64,000 bases of DNA from Arsukibacterium sp. MJ3 (GCF_000987765.1 NZ_LAHP01000019.1:1-64000), one strand, 5' to 3'. Counted from the first letter of the stretch, positions 1-9,412 are shown. Program-made: numbers and translations. Notes: generated by a model not told the origin, from the sequence alone.

Positions 1-1360
1 CCCCTTTAGTGTCGGGGCAACGTTTGAACCCCAAGTGGGAGTGCAGTAAACTTTGGTCAGATGTCTTAATCCCCTTTAGTGTCGGGGCAACGTTTGAACA
101 AAAAGTAATCAAGAAATAATCAATCAGCTTAAAGTCTTAATCCCCTTTAGTGTCGGGGCAACGTTTGAACACAAGGCAATGGCCAATGCGCCAGCTGGTC
201 ATGTGTCTTAATCCCCTTTAGTGTCGGGGCAACGTTTGAACATGTAGCGCCAACGCAAGCAACTGATTACAAGAGTCTTAATCCCCTTTAGTGTCGGGGC
301 AACGTTTGAACGCAAAGCTGCAGCGAAGTAACCTTATATCTCCACGTCTTAATCCCCTTTAGTGTCGGGGCAACGTTTGAACGTAGCAAAGAACTGGACA
401 GCAGCACAGGAAGCCAAGTCTTAATCCCCTTTAGTGTCGGGGCAACGTTTGAACGGTGTTCCGCTTGCCGAAAGGCTTGCCGTTAGGTCTTAATCCCCTT
501 TAGTGTCGGGGCAACGTTTGAACCTGCGCGGGTTCGTACTCCGCGCAAGTAGCCTAGTCTTAATCCCCTTTAGTGTCGGGGCAACGTTTGAACGCCAACC
601 TGCTTCATCCATGCGCGGTAGCAAATGTCTTAATCCCCTTTAGTGTCGGGGCAACGTTTGAACTTAGCACTGCAAGAGCTGATAGACACATATAGGTCTT
701 AATCCCCTTTAGTGTCGGGGCAGCGTTTGAACTTTAATCAGGGCTGGCTAGGGGGCGAACTATACGTCTTAATCCCCTTTAGTGTCGGGGCAGCGTTTGA
801 ACGGTTCCTACGGCTCCTGCGCGCACTCCGCGCAAGGTCTTAATCCCCTTTAGTGTCGGGGCAGCGTTTGAACCGTCGGGTAGTGCTGTGGACTTCGGCC
901 TTGTGGGGTCTTAATCCCCTTTAGTGTCGGGGCAGCGTTTGAACTAGTGTCTTTGTATTTAGCAGCCATTGCTTCCAGTCTTAATCCCCTTTAGTGTCGG
1001 GGCAGCGTTTGAACCGGAAAGCTTGTGAGTATGGGAATTTATGAAAGTCTTAATCCCCTTTAGTGTCGGGGCAGCGTTTGAACCGTGGAACATGGTTTAA
1101 ACAATCCTGTTCCGAGTCTTAATCCCCTTTAGTGTCGGGGCAGCGTTTGAACGAAATGAGATATGTAAGAAACGTCGAATACCCGTCTTAATCCCCTTTA
1201 GTGTCGGGGCAGCGTTTGAACCCGCACCGAGCGAGGCATGGCAAGCCTTGAAAAAGTCTTAATCCCCTTTAGTGTCGGGGCAGCGTTTGAACCACAACCC
1301 GCGCCGGGCGCGCTTTGCTAAAAGTCTTAATCCCCTTTAGTGTCGGGGCAGCGTTTGAAC
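1..1360 (-). CRISPR. CRISPR array, type III-B associated, 20 repeats visible (first one cut by the window edge)
   Basis: A 37-bp repeat recurs 20 times with 19 spacers of 31-35 bp. On the plus strand it begins GTCTTAATCCCC and ends CGTTTGAAC. Repeats start at 63, 134, 205, 275, 346, 418, 487, 557, 627, 696, 766, 837, 908, 978, 1047, 1116, 1185, 1256 and 1324; the copy at 1-29 lacks its first 8 bases, so the array continues left of the window. The ten left copies read ...GGGGCAACG... and the ten right copies ...GGGGCAGCG.... I place transcription on the minus strand. In that direction the CCCC/GGGG hairpin is followed by exactly 8 nt, ATTAAGAC, resembling the 8-nt type III crRNA 5' handle; the A+T-rich leader-like flank lies at 1361-1563; and the cas genes read the same way. 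The reverse orientation (handle GTTTGAAC) is possible but fits the hairpin less well. Confidence 0.97.
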
Positions 1361-1563
1361 TCTAGCACGTTTTTTTCTATATAAAAAACAAATACTTGCA
1401 AACGCTTTTTATTGATTACTTTTTAACCAGTAAATTGGCTAATTTTTGTACAATTAAGTTGTTAAAGAGCTAAGTTAATATACCCTACGTTTAAGCAGGA
1501 TAGAACTACCCCGAACATATTGCCTAATAAATATGTTACTAAGCAAAGGCCATTGGCCAATAA
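1361..1563 (-). promoter_or_regulatory. Putative CRISPR leader between cas6 and the array
   Basis: This 200-bp gene-free stretch between the cas6 stop and the last repeat is A+T rich, with T-runs and A-runs directly beside the repeat at 1361-1400. That position and composition are usual for a CRISPR leader carrying the array promoter. I could not find a convincing -35/-10 pair, so the promoter position is not assigned. The region would also hold the end of the cmr operon transcript. Confidence 0.5.
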
Positions 1564-2580
1564 CTATTGTATCGATAACGTTTTGGAACTAAAGCCTAAA
1601 CTGCTTTGATAGCAGCCAAAGCCAAAGCTGGTTTTATTACCAATACCAATATATTCACCTAACAATAAATAACTATAAACCGTGGCCGTTATACCAGCAT
1701 AACCCCAGTGACCGGCTAACCCGCCAATACTAACCTGCCGCTGATCTTTCACACTGTACTTTTGCCAATCAGAAAACTGCGCGGTTACCGACACTAACTG
1801 TATGGCTGGCAGTGTTGGCGTTATATTTATTACCTTAGCTAGCTCTGCCGACGGTATCACTTCGGCTAACAAGCCTAAAAAACGGCGCACCACCGCATTT
1901 ATCCAGACATGGGCTGGTGGCACCGCTGTTAGCGGCTGGCCTTTTAGTTGTATTCTGCAGCGGCTTATCGTTTCAAGATAATAGGTGGCGGCGGCTTGCT
2001 GCCATTGCATTGCGGGTATTACCTGCAGTTTTTGTTGAAGCAAGGTTGCTAGCGTTAGTTGGCAGGGTATTAATAGCTCACCCTGCTCCAGGCTATACAG
2101 CCTTTCACCCTGGTGGTTAGTAATATGCAATAGCTTAAACTGCGTTCTTTGCTTGCCTAACCCCAGTTGTTGCCATGCCAGCAAAGCGCGCCGCACAAGC
2201 GTTAACGAGGCTGGGTCCTGCGCGTATAACCGCAGCTCAAAAACCAGTTGTTCGCCGCCAGCATAATGGCTTTGGCTTACATCTGTGCAATAAAGCATAA
2301 ATGGGCAGGCTTTGCGGTTATTGTTGCCTTGTTGGCCAAACAAGTTGCTATACAACTGCGGGCACACCAGAGCTAAAGCACGGCCAAAGCCGCCATGCAA
2401 AACGTTTCCTTTGTAAGCGTCAAGCTCGGCGTTTGCATTAAAACGTAAGGCAATTTGCCAATGGCTATAAGGTACGTTTGCGGCCGCCGCTAGCAATATG
2501 TCTTGCTGCGGCTGGCCCTGCAAGGTGTTGTTATGCAACACCGTATTGTGCAATACACTATGCAACGTTCTTTGCGACAT
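1564..2580 (-). CDS. cas6: CRISPR RAMP endoribonuclease Cas6
   Basis: Cas6 cuts the CRISPR precursor transcript inside each repeat to make crRNAs for the Cmr complex. The 338-residue protein carries the C-terminal glycine-rich RAMP loop (about residues 288-330, with GLAGHWGYAG and then IGIGNKTSFGFGCY), typical of the CRISPR_Cas6 superfamily of RAMP proteins. The N-terminal half includes the ferredoxin-like strand pattern around YSHWQIALRF. It is the last gene of the cmr operon. Its ATG lies one base after the cmr6 stop, with only a weak AGAG upstream, so translation is probably coupled. It sits between cmr6 and the array, fitting a dedicated processing enzyme for this repeat. The catalytic residues cannot be named from sequence alone. 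Confidence 0.85.
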   Translation of the reverse strand: MSQRTLHSVLHNTVLHNNTLQGQPQQDILLAAAANVPYSHWQIALRFNANAELDAYKGNVLHGGFGRALALVCPQLYSNLFGQQGNNNRKACPFMLYCTDVSQSHYAGGEQLVFELRLYAQDPASLTLVRRALLAWQQLGLGKQRTQFKLLHITNHQGERLYSLEQGELLIPCQLTLATLLQQKLQVIPAMQWQQAAATYYLETISRCRIQLKGQPLTAVPPAHVWINAVVRRFLGLLAEVIPSAELAKVINITPTLPAIQLVSVTAQFSDWQKYSVKDQRQVSIGGLAGHWGYAGITATVYSYLLLGEYIGIGNKTSFGFGCYQSSLGFSSKTLSIQ

Positions 2581-2581
2581 G

Positions 2582-3721
2582 CTAATTCTGCTCTAACATG
2601 CTCAGTGCCGCTTTGCGTACCTTCAGTTTGTCTTTGTTTTTAATCTCCATATATTTACTGCCTTTAAGCATACCAACTAATTTCACCCGATCTGCCAATG
2701 GCCAGGCTTGCGCTTCACCTTGTTCAACCAAGGTTTTTATGTGGGCCATCACCAGTTCATTTTTACTGGGGTCGGCAATATCTTGCTGTAATAAGGTTAT
2801 AACCCGTTCGTTTTCACTCATTTGGCCAAGTGCTACAGCCGCTTGATGTTTTACTTGTGCTGCACCAATGTCGGCCAAGCGGTTGTCTCTTGCTTGCTCT
2901 GCTTTTTTTAAACCCGACGCTGAAACAGACATAGCACCATAACCCGTGGCTGTTTTTGCCCCCGCGCCCAGAAAACCTAAAGCTTGCTCTAGTAATTCAA
3001 GCACTTCGTCCACTTCACTGTCGGCAATAGTGGCGTGCGATGCTTTGGCCACCGAAAATAACAGCGTTAAATTTCGTGCCACTAAAAACGCTACGGGTAT
3101 TGGGTCGTGCCAATCGGCTGGTGCCGTTTTACCTTTGCCTCCCTCTTGCTGCCAGTCACCGGTATGCGGGGTCATAATATCCGGCAATATATCGGCTTTC
3201 TCACAGGGAATAGCATCAAAAAACACCAACTCACCGGCCTGATTATCAGTAACGTTTTTACTTGGATCTTTAGACTCACTGCCAAACCACTGTTTTAAAC
3301 GTGCGGGTGCCATACCATTTATTTCGCAATATGCCCGCACTAACCCTTTAACACTGCTGCCGGGTAAGTAAGGCATTGACAACGTATGGTGCCAGCTAAA
3401 TCCATTTTCCAGTGGATGAGCATTACCCATGCCCGACACCCAATGCCAGTCAGATTTCATAACCGCATAGCGACTAGGCTGTTGCTTATTCAGTAACATT
3501 TGCCGTAACACTGCCCGGTTCATTTGCTCTTGGCTACCGCAACCATTAATGTAAAACTGTTTTAAAAAGCGGTCTTTGTCATCTTTGTAACTACTGGCTG
3601 TGGTACTAAATTCAGTCCAGCTAAAAAAACGACTAAAAAACAAACCTAAGTTAACACTGCTGGCCTGGCCAGCCTGCAGCGTGGTGGGATGAGGCGCCTC
3701 GGCCTTGTAAAAAGGTTGCAT
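2582..3721 (-). CDS. cmr6: Type III-B RAMP protein Cmr6
   Basis: Cmr6 is a Cas7-family RAMP subunit that caps the Cmr backbone near the 3' end of the crRNA. The family signature MPYLPGSSVKGLVRAYCE is present at about residues 120-137, followed by the acidic and glycine-rich part GFLGAGAKTATGYGAM. I choose the ATG at 3721, because GGAGG sits six bases upstream and overlaps the cmr5 stop region; the in-frame ATG at 3739 lies inside cmr5 and lacks a site of its own. The protein is then 379 residues. Genes cmr5, cmr6 and cas6 are packed without gaps, so they are one transcript. Confidence 0.9.
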   Translation of the reverse strand: MQPFYKAEAPHPTTLQAGQASSVNLGLFFSRFFSWTEFSTTASSYKDDKDRFLKQFYINGCGSQEQMNRAVLRQMLLNKQQPSRYAVMKSDWHWVSGMGNAHPLENGFSWHHTLSMPYLPGSSVKGLVRAYCEINGMAPARLKQWFGSESKDPSKNVTDNQAGELVFFDAIPCEKADILPDIMTPHTGDWQQEGGKGKTAPADWHDPIPVAFLVARNLTLLFSVAKASHATIADSEVDEVLELLEQALGFLGAGAKTATGYGAMSVSASGLKKAEQARDNRLADIGAAQVKHQAAVALGQMSENERVITLLQQDIADPSKNELVMAHIKTLVEQGEAQAWPLADRVKLVGMLKGSKYMEIKNKDKLKVRKAALSMLEQN

Positions 3722-3722
3722 T

Positions 3723-4121
3723 TTAGCCTCCGTTTGCATCGTCAGTAATTAGATAGGCACGGGCAAATTTTTTAAACCATACCAATAATGCCTGCGTTTC
3801 AGCTGTAGCTTGCTGATACTTCGCCATATCATTGTTGCAAATAGCCTGCATTAAGTCTGTGCTGAAAATTTGCTGCTGGTTAAGCCAAGTGCTAATCCAG
3901 CTATAAATAGCCTGATAAGCTTTACCACCTTTTTTAGCAGCTGGATGCGCTTTATAAAACGCGATAGCCTGGCCAAAGCCGTTAATTTGGATCATGGCGG
4001 GTAAACTTTGCACATAGGCTTTAAGCTCTTTTTGTTCGTCTTTCGACCAACTTTGTGCTTCCGTAATACTTGCCAGGGCAAACTTAGCCCGAAGCTGACT
4101 TTGTAATTGCATTGTACTCAT
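3723..4121 (-). CDS. cmr5: Type III-B small subunit Cmr5
   Basis: Cmr5 is the small alpha-helical subunit that lines the inner filament of the Cmr complex along the target RNA. The 132-residue length and all-helical composition, with a motif like FGQAIAFYKAHPA...GKAYQAIYSWIS, match the family. Its ATG overlaps the cmr4 stop by the usual ATGA four bases. Its 3' end encodes ...DDANGG and doubles as the ribosome binding site of cmr6. Confidence 0.9.
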   Translation of the reverse strand: MSTMQLQSQLRAKFALASITEAQSWSKDEQKELKAYVQSLPAMIQINGFGQAIAFYKAHPAAKKGGKAYQAIYSWISTWLNQQQIFSTDLMQAICNNDMAKYQQATAETQALLVWFKKFARAYLITDDANGG

Positions 4122-4984
4122 GCCTGCACTCCTTGCCAGTTAACCTGAAACCAGCCCATACCAGTGGTTAAATTACCGCCCACTTGCATAAAACCTTTTT
4201 GCTCAAAACCGTTTTCCAACTTACTAAGCAGCTCTGTAGCACTGGTTTTTTGTTGATCGCGACCACTGGTACACGATAAACAGCAATACATTAACGTTTC
4301 TGGCGGTAAGTTTTCTTCATACCATAAGGCGCCGTTTTTAACGGTTTTTGTGGCACTATCCAAAGCAATATGTGCTTGCACTGGCACGGCACTGCGACAC
4401 AATAAACGGAACTGATCATTACTGACAATAAGCAAGTTTTGGGCAAAATCAGCTTTTAAGTCCTGACCGCCAAGAAAAGTAAGTAACTCTAATACGGCAA
4501 CAAGATCTTCGGTCTGCGTGTCAAAACAAAACTCTTCCAAATAAACCTTGCCTGCCCCTTGCGCACTTAGCGCCTGGTTTGCATTTACCTTGGTAAAATC
4601 AGGTAACGTTAGTTCTGGCATTGCCATCCGGCGCAAATCATTTTGTAACCGTTTTAGTAATGCCGGACAGGTAACCCATTTAACGTGACTGGTCATTGAC
4701 CGCACCGGTAATAACACCAGACGGGCATCGCTTACTAGTAAGGCACCAGCATGCTCTGCTGCATTGTTGGTGTCTGGGCCAAATATAGCAACCGTATCAC
4801 TAGGTTGCGCCAATAAAGTTTCAAAGTGGCTGCGTAGGGCGCCCTTCATGCCCGAGCCAAATATCACTGGCCAGTCGGTATGAGCTTCGCGCTGTATTGG
4901 CAAATCAATGGCTGCCTCACTTGAACTGGCACCAGCATGAATAAAGGTTTGAGCAGTTAATCCTAAAATAGCGTTCGCGTTCAT
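4118..4984 (-). CDS. cmr4: Type III-B backbone RAMP protein Cmr4
   Basis: Cmr4 (Cas7 family) forms the helical backbone and, in studied Cmr complexes, cuts target RNA every six nucleotides with a conserved aspartate. The N-terminus FIHAGASSSEAAIDLPIQRE, followed by WPVIFGSGMKGALRSHFE, is the classic Cmr4 start with the GxKGALR motif. The candidate catalytic Asp is the D in EAAIDLPIQRE (about residue 27), by analogy with the family. The ATG at 4984 is preceded by AAGGA at good spacing. Length 288 is normal. Confidence 0.93.
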   Translation of the reverse strand: MNANAILGLTAQTFIHAGASSSEAAIDLPIQREAHTDWPVIFGSGMKGALRSHFETLLAQPSDTVAIFGPDTNNAAEHAGALLVSDARLVLLPVRSMTSHVKWVTCPALLKRLQNDLRRMAMPELTLPDFTKVNANQALSAQGAGKVYLEEFCFDTQTEDLVAVLELLTFLGGQDLKADFAQNLLIVSNDQFRLLCRSAVPVQAHIALDSATKTVKNGALWYEENLPPETLMYCCLSCTSGRDQQKTSATELLSKLENGFEQKGFMQVGGNLTTGMGWFQVNWQGVQA

Positions 4985-4993
4985 AATTAATCC

Positions 4994-6130
4994 TTAAGCG
5001 TTAATTCGGGGTAAATACAGGCAGGCGCCTAAACCAAAACCGGCCTGTTCACCAAAACGATATTGTTTTAATAATTCAGTAAGCTTGTCTGGTTGGGTAC
5101 ACTGCACAAAATAGCAAGCGCCAGCGGGCACTAAAGCTTTTACGGGTTTGGGTTGGCGTAAGGCACTATCCCAACCACCCAGTTTTACTGCCTTTGCGGC
5201 ACAAAAAGCTTCTATTGTTACTGTTACATCACCAAGCTTGCCCTGCCACTGTGTTACGCCATCGGTTTGTATTGCGGCAAACTGGGCTGGTAGCCAGTGT
5301 TGTAAGTCAGCTGGGCTGGTAAAGTACAATATGCCAGTGCTGGCAGTATGCTGCCGGGTTTCGTGGCGAGTGGTGTCATGCTCTACCATGACATGCGCCA
5401 AGCGCCCTTCCCCCCCCAGCCTTACTTGCCATGATTGCTGAATTAACAGCTGGGCAATAGGCTCAGGTATACCAGTAACAGGCACGACTAATTCAATTTG
5501 TTCAAATTCAGCCTGCTCTTTTAGTCTGACATGCTCCGTTTGGTATAAGGCACCCTTTTGAACGGTAGCCTTGCTATTGTCCCGGGCGATACCCAACCTA
5601 ACCTCGCGCTGCATTAATTGCTCTACCGCAATAAAGTGCTCAAGTTTAGGGAGTTTACCGGCCATTAAACAGGCCAAGCCTTGCTCTGTTAACCAACTAT
5701 TTTCTATTGGCTTGGCAGCAAATACCCCTTTAGCAAGCTCTGGCAAACGCACCAGGCCAAGATCACATAGTACCGGCTCATTACCCAGGGCCATGGCTAA
5801 TAGCCGCTTATCTTCCCGTGCCAACAGCGCAGGTACCGGGTATAAACGTTGCCAGATGCCGTGCTGTTTTACTCTTAAATAGGGATAATCAAACTGCAGC
5901 TCTCCTGTATGGCTGCCGTTACCTAGTAAAGCAGACATTTCAGGCAATTTACCTGCTGCAAAGTCGCGCCAGTTGATATGCTGGCTGTCACCCATTAAAG
6001 TACGGCAGGCACCAACCAAGGTACTGACCGGTGGCGGAAATAAGGTTTCAATAGCGGTGCCGCCCAAGGCACCCATCGGCCGAGCTTCACGAAAACACCA
6101 GCTGTCTAATTGACTAAATACAAATTGCAT
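4994..6130 (-). CDS. cmr3: Type III-B RAMP protein Cmr3
   Basis: Cmr3 (Cas5 family) binds the 5' handle of the crRNA beside Cas10. The start WCFREARPMGALGGTAIETLFPPPVS and the following LVGACRTL motif match Cmr3 (FRE-RP, FPPP, GA-R-). The C-terminal glycine-rich loop FGEQAGFGLGACLYLP is present. The 378-residue length is typical. The ATG overlaps the cas10 stop by one base (TAATG), and GAGGAG within the cas10 3' end serves as ribosome binding site. Confidence 0.92.
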   Translation of the reverse strand: MQFVFSQLDSWCFREARPMGALGGTAIETLFPPPVSTLVGACRTLMGDSQHINWRDFAAGKLPEMSALLGNGSHTGELQFDYPYLRVKQHGIWQRLYPVPALLAREDKRLLAMALGNEPVLCDLGLVRLPELAKGVFAAKPIENSWLTEQGLACLMAGKLPKLEHFIAVEQLMQREVRLGIARDNSKATVQKGALYQTEHVRLKEQAEFEQIELVVPVTGIPEPIAQLLIQQSWQVRLGGEGRLAHVMVEHDTTRHETRQHTASTGILYFTSPADLQHWLPAQFAAIQTDGVTQWQGKLGDVTVTIEAFCAAKAVKLGGWDSALRQPKPVKALVPAGACYFVQCTQPDKLTELLKQYRFGEQAGFGLGACLYLPRINA

Positions 6131-8151
6131 TATGCAAGCTCCTCTTGCTGCTCGGCGCCAGCCGTAGCCAAAAACCGAATAAGCTTAAGGCCATCAAGTT
6201 GTAAGCCCGGTAATAACTTAATCACACTGTTACCCTGCTTATCTGGTAGTTGCCGTTGTAATAACTGACATAACGCCATTAATTGCTCGATATGCTCCAT
6301 GTCGTGCTGTAGCTGTTTTTTATCTAAATGAAGTTGCTCGCCTGAATGAAAATACTCGGCAGCAGCTAATCGCATCATGGTGACGCTGTCTAAACCACCA
6401 TCGGCAAACACTTCCAGGCTGCTAATAAGCTTAAAAAGCAGCTTGTTTGTTACAAAAGCTTTTTTATGCTCAAAAACACGCAAAGCGGTTTCTAGCAAGC
6501 TGGGCTGCGATTCAGCTTTAGGATACAACTTACTCCACGGCATTGCCCACTGCGCATGCATACCACCTGGCTTGTTAATCCGAATGGCCAGGCTATCGCG
6601 ACCGGTTTGCTCTTTGGCAATATCATCTAATAGCTGATGAGCTTCGGCGACAATTTTCATTAGCGGAGTCCGGTAATGCGCAAACTGAATAGCACCCGAC
6701 AACGTGCTGAACAACCCGGTATTCTGCCTTGCTTTGGCAAAGCAGGTGCTGTAACACCGCTCAACAGCCCGCGCACAAGTTATCGCTGTATCAAGCGGCA
6801 ACAAAGCAAGAACATCGTCACCTCCGGCGTACACTAAAAAACCATCATGTTGTTGGACAATAGCAGGCACTTGCCGGGTAAAACTGTTTAACGCCGCACT
6901 AATACCCACTTGTTTTTTGGGATCGCTCATTTGACTACCGAGTGAATCGCCATCCATTAACAACAATGCATAATAAGGGGAGGGCCCAGCCAGGCCGGCT
7001 GCTTTATTAAAATTATTTAGCCGAGTCACAATTTCCTGAGTTCGCAAATGCTGATAAGACTGACCGGCTAACAACGACCCGGCGAAGTAACTTATACCAT
7101 CTAGGTGACTTACCCACGCCGGTAACTTACTTGCAACTTTACGCTGCTCTATGGAGCTAAAACTAACGTAGCGTCCCGCCAGACCTAGCTGCTGCTTGGC
7201 TTTTTCAGCAAACAAGGTAAACGTAGATAACAACGCCGGATCAGCGTTAATAGCATCATAGGCTGCCCGCATATAGGGCAGCGCTGCAAGCAGCGGCAAT
7301 GAAGGAACATGCGTTGGATCATAGTCTTCTTGCTCGGCATCACGGTCAATGCTAAACGACCACCCTTGCAATGTTGGCGCTTTTAATTGGAAATTTGCAG
7401 GCAACATTGCAGCCCATTGCTGCTCGCCAAGCTGCAGTTGATAAAAATAGTGAGCAAAACGGCGCTTAACAAACCCTAAGGCACATACCTGCTCACCTTC
7501 TTCTAAGTCAGTTTTGCCTACAGTTAATGATTGACGTAGCGCTTGCCAGAATTCGCGGCGGCGGTTTGCCGTAAGCTCACCTGATAATTCTTGCCAGCCG
7601 CTCATCATCATACACTTATCGCCCGGCTCAGCAGGGGGGTAATGATTACGCCAGTTTTTACGCCGATCTAATAAGTTACTAGCATTACTGTTATCCGTTA
7701 GCACCCAGCTTATTTCCCAGATATTACCAAGCTGTCGCAGCCAGATAGCCCGACTTTGCTCTACTGAAAACTGACTATGGGCAGAAAAAAATGGCACAAT
7801 ATCATTTGTCCAAACCAGCTCAGCCACTTGTTGCCAAGCCAGCTGCACTATTTGTGATACTTCATGCGCTGGAAAATCTGCCGTTACTTCGGCGGTTACG
7901 CCTTTAAACCTGTTTGGAATACCGCCCTGCTTTGGGCCGTTATCAACCTGTCCGGTAACCGCTTGCATAAAATGATCGTCTGGCACAGGAAACAAAATAG
8001 CATTATCCTGGTGCTGATTGCGCACTGCCGCAATAGCAACAGCAGATAGCCAAGACAATAAGAACGACCCACTCCACAAATCTTTACTTCGTCTGGCCTG
8101 TGCAACAAAACTTTGCACCGGACCAATAGTTAAATGAAAGTACTGCTTCAT
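6130..8151 (-). CDS. cas10: Cas10 (Cmr2), GGDD cyclase present, N-terminal HD domain absent
   Basis: Cas10 is the large subunit of the Cmr interference complex; its Palm domain can make cyclic oligoadenylate when target RNA is bound. The protein (673 residues) begins directly with the D1/Palm signature MKQYFHLTIGPVQSFVAQAR followed by DLWSGSFLLSWL. The usual N-terminal HD nuclease domain of about 200 residues is missing. The two-metal acidic site is visible: DGDS at 400-403 and GGDD at 443-446. The signalling activity therefore looks intact while ssDNA cleavage by HD should be absent. A cysteine-containing middle region (around C180 and C223) may hold zinc. The start overlaps the cmr1 stop by four bases. 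Confidence 0.93.
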   Translation of the reverse strand: MKQYFHLTIGPVQSFVAQARRSKDLWSGSFLLSWLSAVAIAAVRNQHQDNAILFPVPDDHFMQAVTGQVDNGPKQGGIPNRFKGVTAEVTADFPAHEVSQIVQLAWQQVAELVWTNDIVPFFSAHSQFSVEQSRAIWLRQLGNIWEISWVLTDNSNASNLLDRRKNWRNHYPPAEPGDKCMMMSGWQELSGELTANRRREFWQALRQSLTVGKTDLEEGEQVCALGFVKRRFAHYFYQLQLGEQQWAAMLPANFQLKAPTLQGWSFSIDRDAEQEDYDPTHVPSLPLLAALPYMRAAYDAINADPALLSTFTLFAEKAKQQLGLAGRYVSFSSIEQRKVASKLPAWVSHLDGISYFAGSLLAGQSYQHLRTQEIVTRLNNFNKAAGLAGPSPYYALLLMDGDSLGSQMSDPKKQVGISAALNSFTRQVPAIVQQHDGFLVYAGGDDVLALLPLDTAITCARAVERCYSTCFAKARQNTGLFSTLSGAIQFAHYRTPLMKIVAEAHQLLDDIAKEQTGRDSLAIRINKPGGMHAQWAMPWSKLYPKAESQPSLLETALRVFEHKKAFVTNKLLFKLISSLEVFADGGLDSVTMMRLAAAEYFHSGEQLHLDKKQLQHDMEHIEQLMALCQLLQRQLPDKQGNSVIKLLPGLQLDGLKLIRFLATAGAEQQEELA

Positions 8152-9401
8152 GCTAAACTCCCTTTAAAAATAGCTTCTCGGGCGGTAAAACCGTCAGCCT
8201 GCGCCTGCGCCCCCTGATACACTGGTAAGGTTAAATAATCGGTAATTACCGACCAGTCGATGGCGGTTGCAGGATACGCCTTGCCCTTATACTTGACCTC
8301 GGCTAGATCAGGGAAAAACTCTGCCGCCAATAGCGACTGCACTGCAACATATTCTTGGCCAAACCTATGCACATGCACAAATAATGGTGATGCCCGGCGA
8401 GTTTGATTTTTTTGTGCTAACTCAATGCTGACGCTACCTTTGTTATCACTAAATCTGACGTTATGTGGAATACCAAACACTAACCGGCGCGGCTGCACAG
8501 GCTTTGCGTTCTGTTGTAAAATCCGCAACATATTGTCATGGTCATCGGTAAAAAGTTGTAAAGCCGGCTTGCCACTAACTAAATGAGGGCCTTTACTCCC
8601 CTCGCCATAACCGCGATAACGTTGCTGTTTTTCACCAACACTATTTATAGCGGCAGTGGCTGTTTTATCACTTAAAGAAATATCTGCCATGGCATAAGCA
8701 CTAAAGGCTGTAAATGGCGGTAATTCCTGCAAACGCTGCCCCTGGTTAAATAGCTCAGCAACAGCGGTCTTGTAGTCTTGCTTTGTCAAAGGCACAGCCA
8801 GCGGCTGCTGATCCTCGGTCCAGGCTAACAATTGCACTGAGCCGAACCCCTTACGCGCCCGGCTGCCCAAAGAGCCCAGTAAGCCAAAGGCAAGCAATGC
8901 TTGTTTAACCTGGGCAATTTGCTCAGGCGTAACAGCAGGTTTAAAAGCCAATTGCAATGAAAACGAGGTGCCAACGTTTAAATAAGCACGCTGTAATTTT
9001 GTTTTGAAATTATAAAGCCCCATACCTAACAAATACTGACAGCCACTATATTTACTAAGACCAGCACCTTTATCACTGACATCTTCTGCGGCTTTAACGG
9101 TGTCTTTTATTTGCGCGTTCTCAGGTATCCGCAACATAACTAAGCTTTGGCCACTGTTGCTATTATCACTGGCAGCACTGCCAAATAATGCGGCTTCTGC
9201 CTTATGTAGTTTTTTTAAGGCATCTTGGGCATTCGCACTTTGCTGTCGCAACGCCGGATAAACCAGGGCCCGCCACCAAAAACGTAATGCACCTTTAACA
9301 GCAGTAGGCCGTATAGTTAGGTAGTCATCCTGGTTTTGATTGGTATAACCAGCAATAAACATGGGACTTACCAGTTCAAACTGAGCAGTAATAATATGCA
9401 T
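8148..9401 (-). CDS. cmr1: Type III-B RAMP protein Cmr1
   Basis: Cmr1 is a Cas7-like subunit at the 3' end of the crRNA that helps capture target RNA. The N-terminus MHIITAQFELVSPMFIAGY and then VKGALRFWWRAL are diagnostic for Cmr1. I use the ATG at 9401 (417 residues). An in-frame ATG at 9461 would add 20 residues of unrelated, cysteine-rich character with no ribosome binding site. Upstream of 9401 only a weak GAG is seen. A 51-codon reading frame with a good ribosome site ends 12 bases before this ATG, so coupling is possible. It is the first cas gene of the operon. Confidence 0.92.
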   Translation of the reverse strand: MHIITAQFELVSPMFIAGYTNQNQDDYLTIRPTAVKGALRFWWRALVYPALRQQSANAQDALKKLHKAEAALFGSAASDNSNSGQSLVMLRIPENAQIKDTVKAAEDVSDKGAGLSKYSGCQYLLGMGLYNFKTKLQRAYLNVGTSFSLQLAFKPAVTPEQIAQVKQALLAFGLLGSLGSRARKGFGSVQLLAWTEDQQPLAVPLTKQDYKTAVAELFNQGQRLQELPPFTAFSAYAMADISLSDKTATAAINSVGEKQQRYRGYGEGSKGPHLVSGKPALQLFTDDHDNMLRILQQNAKPVQPRRLVFGIPHNVRFSDNKGSVSIELAQKNQTRRASPLFVHVHRFGQEYVAVQSLLAAEFFPDLAEVKYKGKAYPATAIDWSVITDYLTLPVYQGAQAQADGFTAREAIFKGSLA

Positions 9402-9412
9402 AACAGACTCGC

